Positions 48,629 through 57,525 of a stretch of 64,000 nucleotides of DNA are shown one piece after another. The notes under the pieces were generated by a model. That model saw nothing but the letters and a program-made list of their open reading frames with translations, was not told where the DNA came from and did no database searches. The stretch lies in assembly GCF_000364225.2 (NCBI RefSeq), contig NZ_AQFT02000001.1, positions 2,995,501 through 3,059,500 on the forward strand. Direction: 5' to 3'. The stretch is from Eubacterium plexicaudatum ASF492 (GTDB lineage Bacteria; Bacillota; Clostridia; Lachnospirales; Lachnospiraceae). Positions within the stretch are counted from its first letter, which is position 1, and each line of letters opens with the position of its first letter. The position numbers were made by a program, and so were the translations under genes.

Positions 48629-48807
48629 ATGTCTGATTTTTAATGAAACCCAAAATTGATTTTGCCTTTAAAGAAATTATGGAAAGCGAAAAAGCACGCA
48701 CCGGTTTCCTGGCTGCTGTTCTAAAGCTTGATCCGCATGACATTAAGGAAACTCACATATTAAATTCCAATCTGCGCAAAATTTACGAAGCAACAGGATA
48801 CCCGTAA
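48629..48807 (+). pseudogene. Rpn/PD-(D/E)XK family putative transposase, N-terminal fragment
   Basis: ATG 48629 (AAAGGAG upstream) would need one extra T in the T5 run 48637-48641 to read MSDFLMKPKIDFAFKEIM; otherwise the frame opens at ATG 48643. The recognisable N-terminus continues to HDIKETHILNSNLRK and is then cut off near 48785, where sequence from an opposing ABC permease begins. Relatives are about 300 residues. Confidence 0.7.
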
Positions 48808-49960
48808 GCATCAATAATGTAATCGTCAGAGCATTTTTTCTCTTGTTGTTTAATAAGTGCTTTTTTGCAAGCGCAACCGGCGAGATTCTCTTCGGATGAA
48901 CTATCGGTCTCTCTTTTCCTGTTTGTGAACCCGAATAGCAGTAAGCATCTATCGGTGAAACTGCTGCTGCAATCATTGCAGGTTTTCTTATAGAAAGCCG
49001 TACGGTTATATAGATCAGAACCGTAACGAAAGGCCAGATCCACAGCAGGCTTGCAATCTGAAATCCTTGCGGCACCAATAAATATGCTAATAAGGTTCCT
49101 GCCACAAGGCCAATAGGAATTGAAATAAAGGATAGTAAAAATCCCTCACGAAATACAAGTCTTTTCATTTGCCTGCCTGTCATACCTATTGTCCGCAATT
49201 GTCCATATTCTTTAATCGCATTAATAATTGCAATATAAAAAATGCAGTATATTACCAATACATCGGCTGCTATAATAATCGCCATACCGGTAATTGCCAT
49301 ACCAATTAAAAGAACGGACGGTTTTGAAAGATTGATATACGCCTCATTCATGGACGGTGTTCTTTCGATTCCAGCGTTTTTCGTTATTTCCGCGATCAGT
49401 TTTTCTATCTCTGCTTTTGATGAAGCCACGCCGGTATGAACTCTGAATAAAACCGATGGTGAAAATATCGCCCATCCGTTTCGTTCGTTGAAATATTGTT
49501 CGGAGACAATCGCCGCATACAAAGTTCTGGCAGTACCGGAAGCTGCCGTTTCCAAATATCCGGAAATCACAAACTCCGTTTGTTCCTGTGTATCCGGCAT
49601 AAAAATTGAAATGGTATCTCCAATCCCGGCATCCATCCCCAAGTGAAGCAAATACTCTTTTTCGATAAGTATGTCATTTTCTAACTCAGGCATCTTCCCT
49701 TCTTTTACAGATAATCCATTTAAGATAAGGGCATCTGCATCTGCATAAGAAACGTTCAGACGACTGTTTCCAACCTTACTGCTTCCTAACGAAGCAGTAA
49801 GTCCGGCTGACAATACCAGTTCCTCGTTCCGGATATTATCATATTCTTTCCGGTCAACCCCAGAAATAAGTGCATGGTAGGAACCCGTGATACTATTGCC
49901 ACCATTCCTGTTTACGGCCGCAATCCCTGATACCAAAAACAATACGGCAGACATCAACAT
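48806..49960 (-). pseudogene. FtsX/MacB-type ABC permease, truncated at both ends
   Basis: About 385 residues of a permease: the N-terminal membrane helix is partial (MLMSAVLFLVSGIAA), the extracellular domain is present, and helices follow (VLLIGMAITGMAIIIAADVL, with the FtsX motif IKEYGQLRTIGMTGRQMKRLV). The second half breaks off after LLNNKRKNALTITLLMLTG, where it runs into the antisense of the Rpn fragment. It once formed a module with the response regulator upstream. Confidence 0.75.
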
Positions 49961-49981
49961 CGTCGCTAATGCATGCCATCC

Positions 49982-50713
49982 TCAATCCGTACAATGCGGG
50001 ACATCCGCACAAAGCCTTCCATCTTCATTTCTTTCACCTCCCATCCATTGATAGCCCATACCGTAAACCGTCTTAATGTAGGTTCCGCCATCAGCTTCAA
50101 TTTTGCTGCGTATACGACTGATCGTTGTCGTCAATGTATGCTCGTCCACATAGTTTTCGTTCACATCCCACATCTTTTCTAATAAATGTCCACGGATAAG
50201 TACCTGCTTTGGATTTTTACGAAATAAATTCAGCATCTTAAATTCCATCGTAGAAAGACTCAGCGGCTTTCCATTCAGACTCGCAGTCTGCTCCGAGAAA
50301 TCAAGAAAAAGCCTGCCGTCATCGTAAATATCCTTCGCTGGTCTGTGATGTTCCAACATGGCAAACATGGCGCTGATTTTCCGCTGTAAGGCGCCGACGG
50401 AAAAAGGTTTTGTGATGTAATCCACCGCACCTGCTTCATAACCTCGTATCTGATCGCACTCCTGATCGTTGGCGGTAAGAAAGATTACCATTGTATCAGG
50501 GTGTTGCGGCTTAATGACCCTGCACAGATCAAAGCCATTACCGTCCGGTAGGTTAATGTCCAGCAACACCAAATCATATTCCGAAACTGTTAGATTATCG
50601 GCAGCCGTTTTCGTGTTTAATACGGAAGTAATATCGTAGCCATCCGATTTCAGATTGTAGGTCAATGTCTAATTCAAAAGGTTGTCGTCTTCGACAATAA
50701 GAATTCGTTTCAT
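49982..50713 (-). pseudogene. OmpR-family response regulator with an in-frame stop
   Basis: ATG 50713 (after GAGGAAGTGAGCAG) reads MKRILIVEDDNLLN and then TAG (50671-50669), after which the same frame continues TLTYNLKSDGYDI with a full receiver (LVLLDINLPDGNGFDLC, DYITKPFS) and winged helix. A codon such as AAG changed to TAG would explain this. At the 3' end the gene runs into a short segment (about 50030-49975) combining a kinase-like start (MKMEGFV) and an ABC ATPase-like end (RIVRIEDG), so the kinase and ATPase genes appear deleted. Confidence 0.78.
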
Positions 50714-51036
50714 CTGCTCACTTCCTCTTTTTTGTTTCTGCAATTAGTATACCAGAGAAATGTCCGTAAAATGTTACAACAGGCGACTTTTATTTTCTTT
50801 TTTATTTTTCTAAAACATTGCTAAAATAACTGCATTTTGACTTGCACCGGTTTCTGTTTTGTATGTCATTCACTTTGCATATGCAGCAAAAAGCGGACTA
50901 AAAAGTCCGCTGAATTATACTATTCGTTCCTGTCCGCCATAACGAAAGTTACTTCATTGTTTTTCAAAAACTATGATGACCTGCTGATTTTCTATTGCCA
51001 AAATGTTGCCGCTTTCACAATAGCATAACTGTGTTT
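50714..51036. other. Intergenic region with one terminator-like hairpin
   Basis: AGCGGACT and AGTCCGCT (50892-50911) form a perfect 8-base-pair stem with a 4-base A loop. Otherwise no gene or signal recognised. Confidence 0.45.
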
Positions 51037-51395
51037 TCATTTAGAATAAACTGCATCATTCCTTGAAAGAAGATATACACAATATTGGTTCATGCTTATT
51101 CCCTCTCTTTTGAATGCTCAGCTAATCGATGCAAACTGCGAGGTATTCTCAATTTAAATTGACCGGAATAATCTTCCAAGCTGTCTGGTTCGTTAATCTC
51201 ACCTCCATCTTCAAGTGCGGCTTCAATCCACGCTCTCTTAGCATCCACTGCATTTGCTACCGCATGTTCCACTGTTTTGCCACAAGTAATACACCCCGGA
51301 AGATCGGGATAAGAAACCACAAATCCCCCTTCATCCTTATCTTCCACGATCTCCATCCGATAAGATAATGCCATATATTCATTCAACGTTTTCAT
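51037..51395 (-). pseudogene. hicB: HicB-family antitoxin, frameshifted at the end
   Basis: ATG 51395. The partial RNase-H-like HicB fold is clear (EDKDEGGFVVSYPDLPGCIT, then EAALEDGGEINEP) and the ribbon-helix-helix tail starts (FKLRIPRSLHRLAEHSKE). One G is missing near 51105; adding it restores EEGISMNQYCVYLLSRND and the natural stop at 51039-51037. The DNA-binding tail is lost in the present frame. Confidence 0.78.
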
Positions 51396-51636
51396 CGCTT
51401 TTCGCCTCACTTTCTACAATCTGTTTCACCATCTCAACATAAACCTTCTTAATTGGCTCATGTTTTGGTATCGTAATCGGCTTACACCCTCCTTGCTGAT
51501 AAGAATAGCCTAATCCGATTGATATTTCCTCTCTTTTTCTGCTATCTTTTGTAAACACAAGGATAGCGCTCCATCCGGGCAGCAACAACGCTTGCCTGCA
51601 TATCAGATATACCGTCAGCGTTTGTTCTTTGCACAT
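51379..51636 (-). pseudogene. HicA-like toxin, 3' part joined to foreign sequence
   Basis: The last about 35 residues (GGCKPITIPKHEPIKKVYVEMVKQIVESE) match the C-terminus of HicA-type toxins that precede such HicB genes, and the end overlaps hicB by 17 bases. The preceding about 45 codons overlap the end of the DUF4180 gene and do not look like HicA, so its N-terminus (with the catalytic histidine region) has been deleted. Assignment of the tail to HicA is by context and resemblance. Confidence 0.5.
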
Positions 51637-51994
51637 CCGCAGAGTTTATCAACCGCAAGGGAAGCGGTAGGCTGAAAGAAAATATCCTTTCCTTTGTTAC
51701 TCTCATACATAAAATCCTTTAACGGCTTACTTGTATATTTGAAAAATCGCCGTATATGGCAAACCTCACACCATAGTTAATGAATTTCTGCAATATTTCT
51801 CCTGCCAGACAAGTACTCAAGACAAAGAAATCATTTACAATAGCTTCCTTGTTTACAGCAATATTTGTGCAGCCCGTTTCGTATTGCACTGTCATAATCA
51901 AGTCTAACGCCGACCGGACATCCGTAATCAGCAGTTCATCACTGCTCACAACTGCAATCTCCATATTATTTTTCTTTATAACTTCTGTTTTCAT
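51615..51994 (-). pseudogene. DUF4180 protein, frameshifted
   Basis: ATG 51994 after AGGAGG. The body (ITDVRSALDLIMTVQYETGCTN... FAIYGDFS) is a DUF4180 protein. One A is missing at plus TTT 51738-51740; adding it restores SKYTSKPLKDFMYESNKGKDIFF and a stop at 51617-51615. It starts 13 bases after tetR, in one operon. Function unknown. Confidence 0.78.
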
Positions 51995-52007
51995 TTTTTA
52001 CCTCCTG

Positions 52008-52584
52008 CTATTCATACAAACTGTCAATCAAATGATCAACCATAAAATCAAAGGTTTCCATATGATTGTGTGGAAGAATATCTTTATTTTTGATATTCAT
52101 AATCAAAGAATAAATTACTGACATCGCCAAATCCGTATCAACCTTGAATTTCAAATACGGCCGGTTGGAAAAAAGCTGCCGGCTCATACGATTGGATTCC
52201 TCGATTTTTTTGCCTGTTCCTCTGATAACTTGTTCATCAAAATTGTAAAGTCCGTACTATCCGAATCGTACAAAAATTGTTTTTATCATATTCCCGATAA
52301 ATGAGCTTTAAGGCTTTGGCAACACCATACCTGTCTTTGTGTCTTTCGATTACCTCCAACGCCGCACTGCAGATTTGTTCCTGCACGGAACACAACACCT
52401 CACAAAAGAGAGACTCTTTCGATTCAAAGAAAAGATAAAACGCCCCTTTTGAGATTCCTACCTGTCTGCAAAGGTCATCGACACTTGTTTTCTTATAGCC
52501 ATACTGTGTCCAGCTCTGCTTGCAGGCTTCCTGCAAACTTCTTTTGATGTTTTCTTTTTCTCGTTCCGTAAAACTTCTTGCCAT
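52008..52584 (-). pseudogene. TetR-family regulator, two frameshifts
   Basis: ATG 52584 after GGAG. The N-terminal HTH is intact (KTSVDDLCRQVGISKGAFYLFF). One T is missing at plus A5 52272-52276 (adding it restores NNFLYDSDSTDFTILMNKL) and one A at plus T7 52205-52211 (restores AKKIEESNRMSRQLF). The ligand-binding domain is therefore lost. It probably repressed its own operon with DUF4180. Confidence 0.82.
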
Positions 52585-52600
52585 ATCGTTTTCTCCTTTC

Positions 52601-52660
52601 TGTGACTCAAAATACCGTATCAGTCACAAAAATAATATACCATCTGCCTGTAAACGTCAA
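52601..52660 (-). promoter_or_regulatory. tetR promoter and operator
   Basis: TTGACG (52660-52655), a 17-base spacer and TATTAT (52637-52632). Just downstream the perfect arms TGTGACT and AGTCACA (52601-52628, 14-base spacer) form a TetR-type dyad over the transcription start. Both are intact although the regulator is not. Confidence 0.72.
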
Positions 52661-52834
52661 GAACTATTTTCAAAATATGCTATCGCATGGTTCAATCATC
52701 TTATTTGCAATAATGCTGATGTAATTCACATTTTTTTGCTTCATCAAAATTTATTGACGAATATCGTATCGTAGCCGAATAACAGTTTATAATATCGGCT
52801 CCAACATGATTCTAAAAAGAAAGGAACATATTTT

Positions 52835-53236
52835 ATGAGCAAATATGTTATTGAAATGGTTATTGGACAACGATGTTTTATTCGGAAGAAATGACATGAC
52901 ACCCAATGATATTCTTTCTTACTGTCTTTCTAACCGGAAAGATGTTGTGCCGGTAGAGAGCTAGAGTGTGTCTTAACTTCGTTAAAATTTCTAGTCGATG
53001 GAACCACATCGCCGTTAAAATTTTGCCTTGCACTGACGCGAATCAGTCAGCACCAAACTGTAATTTCTGCCCGAATGGAGTACTAGGGAGTAAAAGGCAC
53101 TTTTATAACCCTAACGGAGTTTTAAAACAGGGAGTATTTTATTAAAGAAAAAGACGGTGCTAATGATAAAGGCTCTATGCTGAACCATAATAATGTATAT
53201 CGTGTAAATATCGGTTTAAGAAAACAGAAAAATTTA
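52835..53236 (+). pseudogene. DUF6194-like gene, disrupted
   Basis: ATG 52835 (AAAGGAAC upstream) opens with MSKYVIEM. Pieces in several frames resemble one protein: LDNDVLFGRNDMTPNDILSY, RKDVVPVES, FYNPNGVLKQGV and IKEKDGANDKGSMLNHNN. About 135 bases of unrelated sequence (about 52963-53098, with GTTAAAATTT twice) separate VVPVES from FYNPNG. Family assignment is by resemblance; low certainty. Confidence 0.4.
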
Positions 53237-53329
53237 AGCCTTAAGCACATAGACCAGATATAAAAAGTTTATAAACCTTGCGTTTACCGTGATCACAAAA
53301 AGATTGCACATTGCAACTACGTGCAATAA

Positions 53330-53372
53330 TTGAACTTACCCCCAGAGCTGCAATCTCCGGAGGTAAGTTCAA
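53330..53372. repeat. Inverted repeat, hairpin
   Basis: TTGAACTTACC and GGTAAGTTCAA, 11-base perfect arms with a 21-base loop, between the DUF6194 remnant and the zinc-ribbon gene. No T-run. Could be a terminator remnant or an operator. Confidence 0.5.
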
Positions 53373-53396
53373 TCGAAATATTGTTGCATCATCACT

Positions 53397-53646
53397 TTAA
53401 TTCACATAATTTCCGCAATGCGGACAATAATGATTACGATATCCCACCTTAAGAAATCCTCCGCAATAAACACATCTGCTGAAAAGCGCCATAAAATGAT
53501 AGTTCCAACCCATATCAGCAAACCTACGGCTAATACTGTCAAACCCATTGCATTTCCAATGCAGCAACCTATAACAAAAACAGCAGACCTAAAATGAAAA
53601 ATACAGCTGATAGCCTTGCAACATTTTTAGATGAAATATGATTCAT
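53397..53646 (-). pseudogene. Small membrane protein with C-terminal zinc ribbon, two frameshifts
   Basis: ATG 53646 after GGGAGGTGACAAAT. Adding one T at plus AA 53573-53574 and one at A4 53482-53485 gives an 83-residue protein: two membrane helices (AVFFILGLLFLFIGCCIG, LTVLAVGLLIWVGTIILW) and a zinc ribbon (CVYCGGF ... YCPHCGNYVN). Reconstruction is by reading frames only; I do not recognise a named family. Confidence 0.6.
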
Positions 53647-53773
53647 ATTTGTCACCTCCCATAACAAATACCATATTGGAAGACAGCCATTCTCCTCTCA
53701 ACGGAAATGCAAGAATAACCGGCTCCATTACCTGTTTAAACATTCCACTTGCAAAAATAGAAATAACTACCAT
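53627..53773 (-). pseudogene. Possible 5' fragment of an M23-type peptidase gene
   Basis: ATG 53773 reads MVVISIFASGMFKQVM, then EPVILAFPLRGEWLSSN, which resembles the start of the peptidase domain in some M23-like proteins, before running into the zinc-ribbon gene start. No ribosome site. Weak assignment. Confidence 0.3.
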
Positions 53774-53783
53774 ATTTGCTGAA

Positions 53784-54607
53784 TTATAAAACAATCTCCA
53801 TTCCATCATAGGCAAAAGATATACCATCCAATGTTTTTTCAAATTCTCGATAGTAAGCATATGATTTGCCCCAGTACTCATCAATGTGCGTAACAATAAC
53901 CTGTTTTATCCTATATGTACGCTTAATTTCCATAATTTCATCCAATGTAAACATATCATCTCTGAAAGGTGCATCCGCAAGATTTGATCCATCTTTGAGG
54001 ATACCATTATCAGAAACAAGTCCGATGATTAAAATATCCGCATCAAAATACAGTTTATCAGGAACAAACGGTTTTACATCACAGCAAGCATAAATAACCT
54101 TTTTGCGCCCTTCCGATATAACATAAAACGTCATATTACCACGATGAGTTTTGTTATTTACCAAATGTATCTCTATGTCTTTGATTTTAACATAATTTGT
54201 CTTGTTCATTGAAATACACTTAAGAACGTCTTCATAATAATATAAACCATCACCATTCCAAGCATTAATATCGTCTACAACTTCAGCTAATGCAACAAAT
54301 TGTATTGGAGTTCCTTTATCAGTAATGCAGTCGTAACCCAAAGGCTCTACAATACGCATACCTCTCGTATGGTCAGGATCTTTATGTGAAATAGATAGAT
54401 ATTCAATATTGGAAATACCCTGTCTCTCACAAGCAATCCCTATGTCCTCCGGTGTATCAATGAGCATCTTAATATCCTCAATATAAAGGCTTGGTCCTAA
54501 TCGCTCATATCTGCCTTTTTGAGCCTTGCCTCCTCACAAATAGAACACTTGCAAAACGGATTGGGGATTTGAAACATTCCACCACTTCCCACAACTTTCA
54601 ACTTCAT
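53784..54607 (-). pseudogene. Metallo-beta-lactamase-fold hydrolase (PhnP-like), frameshifted
   Basis: ATG 54607 after GAGGTGA reads MKLKVVGSGGMFQIPNPFCK and a cysteine pair, then one A is missing at plus T5 54516-54520; adding it restores LKKGRYERLGPSLYIEDIKMLI and joins the 227-residue remainder (SHKDPDHTRGM, HRGNMTFYV, HIDEYWGKS). The HxHxDH motif is altered (SHKDPDH), as in some PhnP-type cyclic phosphodiesterases. Corrected length about 274 residues. Confidence 0.75.
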
Positions 54608-54679
54608 CTATTTTCACCTCAAAGTAACTTTCTATTTTACGACCTTTTAATTTTATTCTCCAACATTCATCCTGTTTTT

Positions 54680-54708
54680 ATTATACGACACCAGTGTCGG
54701 AAAGTCAA
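54680..54708 (-). promoter_or_regulatory. Promoter with operator palindrome for the hydrolase gene
   Basis: TTGACT (54708-54703), a 17-base spacer and TATAAT (54685-54680). The spacer contains the palindrome CGACACCAGTGTCG (54686-54699), a shape typical of TetR-family operators. The regulator is not identifiable; the broken tetR in this window has a different dyad. Confidence 0.72.
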
Positions 54709-54861
54709 CAAATCTCCATTTTTTCTTTTCGTTTCGCAATTATCTATTATATAAAAGACAGTGGAATCTCTTCCACTGCCTGATTTTTATTTATTACGAA
54801 TGCTGCTTTCTGACTCCGAAAGAAACACAATTGTCGCAACTAACATACTGCTTTTACAATA

Positions 54862-55917
54862 TTAAAGGTTCTTTAAATGTTTTAAAATATGTTCTTCAAA
54901 ATTTTTCACAGCGCTTTTTACAAATTCCATTCTGTTTTGTTTATCAACAAGGCTTACCGCACAAGGATTCATATGCTTAAAATCCGGTACATCATCATAA
55001 TATCCATCTTGAATTTTCCCGTTTGGATAACACCATGAAACCCACCAGCCTGCAGGGGTAACAGCATCTTCGTTCATGTATTGTACAATCTGCCCAATCA
55101 TCTGTTCCGTTATTTCATCTACCTCATAACCATTTTTTGTATCAAATAATACAATTCCTGCGTAAAGATTATCCTGCACCTCAATGCGAAACCACATTTG
55201 GATATTTTGTGGGCATAACTTTGCCTTTTTTACGATGTAATTTAATCCCGGACAAGTCGATGCATTTCCGTCATAAAATTTTTCATTGCATTTTTCTTCG
55301 TATGTAAAGTAATGAAATTCTTTTTCAGGAACTAACCAATACTTTGACGTGATTTTCTCCATCTCTTTCTTCAAATCGTCAAACACAAGATGCATGAGCG
55401 TTATCTTTGCCGATTTCATGGACTTTTCGATTGCTATTCCCGCACGAAAGTAATCAGGTGATTCATATAATATTTCCAAATTTTTTTCCATCATTTTTCT
55501 GCCCCTTTCGTCTGCCACAACATGAATTGCATCAATATATTGCATAATCGTTGATTTTACCGGCTCTGCTAACTGCGTTGTCAGCTTATTAAGCCATCTG
55601 CATATATCTTCCGCCCATGAAATACACTGTATACGGTCAATGGGCAGAATGTCCGTTCCTGATTTCTTTTTCCGGCTGTATTCGGAGGGGGCATTCCCAA
55701 ACCTTGTCAGATAGACAAGCCGAGAATTTTTCGCATACTGATAATAGTCGTAACATTGCCCTTCCTGTTCTCCTGCATAAATTTTGACTTCGATAGGGAT
55801 AAAAAAGCGTGGATTTTGAATCACGATGTCAATGCGCCGTTCATTATCTATCACATATTCTGCTGCAACCTCTGTACGTGCAAGCAGTATATCGCTCATG
55901 GAGTATTCATTTAACAC
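54862..55917 (-). pseudogene. PD-(D/E)XK nuclease-superfamily protein, 5'-truncated by an IS
   Basis: 351 codons open. Nuclease core visible: RIDIVIQN, then FFIPIEVKIYAGEQEGQCYDYYQYA. This matches PDDEXK_20-type proteins, whose N-terminal about 50 residues precede the nuclease and are missing here. The 5' end abuts the terminal repeat of the IS at 55914, so translation could begin only at ATG 55899 or within the IS end. It may have been a defence or recombination nuclease. Confidence 0.7.
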
Positions 55918-57382
55918 GACTTTACAACTTTTATAGATGATACCCTTGCTGCCGAATTAACTGTTTTAAGGCATTCATTATTGTTTTGGATTTTATGCTG
56001 TTTTCGATATTTTTCACGAAAATGGCATAAAATACCTGCTGGCGAATTTGTCCGCTGAGGGCAAATCTGAATTCCTGCACACTTTCCGTCTGGTATTTTG
56101 AAAATGCTTCGTCCTGATATGGCAGAAGCTTCATTGCGCAATATGTAATGTTGATCAGATTGACCAGCATTTCTATACCTTTACGGCTGCGCACCATGTA
56201 GCTGCACAGTGACCAGAATGTTTTCTGTTCGTAATAACTAACTTCTATGTTCCATCGGAATACATATAGAAGCAATGGCAGAAACTGCATACGATCACTG
56301 CCTGTCTGGTTCAGCGGTGGCTTCTCCTGCCATGCACAGAATATCTCCAGCTGTTCTGGAAAAATGGTGCTAAAAAACAGACGTCTGCTGGTAGATTCTT
56401 TTTCCGGCGACGTCACATATGCCATAACCTTTCTGCTGCCAAAAATATTTGTAAGGACGCTGCGTGCAGCAATATAGTAATCTCCAATTTTTTCAGTGGA
56501 CAATATAAAGTCATCATGAATGGAAAGTTTTTTTCCGTGCAGTGCAGGCCGTCCTCTTTTCCGGTCCGCTGCGGCGGCAGGTCATAAATGGCAGAGTCAG
56601 ACCTTGCATTCCCTATAAGGTCAAGGTTTTCATATTCGTCCACAATAGAAACGAGGTTCTTTTTTACATACCAGCTGTCACACAGGATGATGACATTTTT
56701 TCTGTCTCTGAATTGCGGCATTACCTGGCGGATCATCGATGCAGCCAGTTCCAGTTTGGATTCCTTTTTCTGCCACATACGGTATCCAAGCGGTACGGAA
56801 AGATAGTGAATTTTGCTTTTGTTCCAAACTGGCACGCAGAGCATTACGCTTACAAAACAATGCCCGTTCAGATAGTTTGAGCCATTATGTGCGGCATGGT
56901 CAAAGAGTTTTGAGACATCCTCAAATTTTTTGCCGAATTTAGAGACCATCGTATCATCAATGCAAAGAAAAACAGGCTGCAGCCGGAGTTTTTCCGGTAT
57001 AAGTTTCAGCGCTATGCCAGCAGTGGTATTCATAAATTTGGAATAATCAGCTTTTGCATAGGAACATACATAGTAGAATGCATTGAGGGATTTCTCCGTA
57101 ATCCCTGCTAAAAAATGCCTGTATAAAGAACGGATAGAATCTGCTGACTCCATAGCCAGTATGGATAATACCAGCAGGAACAGGGTTTCAATCGTAGGCA
57201 TGGAACAGGTTTTAAAATAAATATAAAAATAGTGATACAGTCTACCAATTAAATTGTTTTTGTTGTATAATAAGTCTAACGTACAAGGTCACTCTCTTTC
57301 GTATTTTTAGTGTGCAAACTTATTATACATTAGAAAGTGCCCTGTGCGTTATTTTATTTGCCAAAAACTTGTAAAGTCGTGT
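55914..57382 (-). mobile_element. Insertion sequence A (IS4-superfamily-like)
   Basis: 1469 bases bounded by inverted repeats ACACGACTTTACAACTTTT (left) and ACACGACTTTACAAGTTTT (right, reversed), 18 of 19 matching. It contains one DDE transposase gene in two frames. The flanks (CATTTAA and ATAAAAA) show no target duplication, so a deletion or rearrangement has occurred at one end. Confidence 0.78.
55931..57201 (-). pseudogene. DDE transposase of IS A, frameshifted
   Basis: The 5' frame has the first catalytic region (PVFLCIDDTMVSKFGKKFEDVSK, then VIILCDSWYVKK); the 3' frame continues from ILSTEKIGDYYIAAR. Adding one A at plus T4 56557-56560 restores GKRGRPALHGKKLSIHDDFI and joins them into about 423 residues. 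IS701/IS4-type DDE fold; exact family not certain. As it stands, the element is not autonomous. Confidence 0.8.
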
Positions 57383-57508
57383 ATAAAAAGAAAAACCTGC
57401 AGAAAAGATTTCCAATGCAAAGTCACCACTATTATGTACAAAAAGTTCCTGTTCATCAGACAATGAACGTACTTTTTCACTATAAATATAACTCTCATCC
57501 AAATCAAA
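57383..57508 (-). pseudogene. 3' remnant of the DUF4365 gene
   Basis: Reading on from the IS66 target site the minus strand encodes LDESYIYSEKVRSLSDEQEL and about 20 more residues in the same frame as the DUF4365 gene at 62024-62963. It then runs into IS A at 57382. This proves that the IS66 element interrupted that gene. Confidence 0.75.
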
Positions 57509-57525
57509 GTAAACGGTAAAAAGCG

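Noticed and set aside
48743..48805. Extra C-terminal residues of the ABC permease remnant
   Set aside because: They are the antisense of the Rpn fragment, beyond the joint.
55907..55913. Target duplication for IS A
   Set aside because: The left flank CATTTAA and right flank ATAAAAA do not match in any register tried.
56542..56880. 112-codon plus-strand frame in IS A
   Set aside because: Antisense of the transposase with no independent signals.
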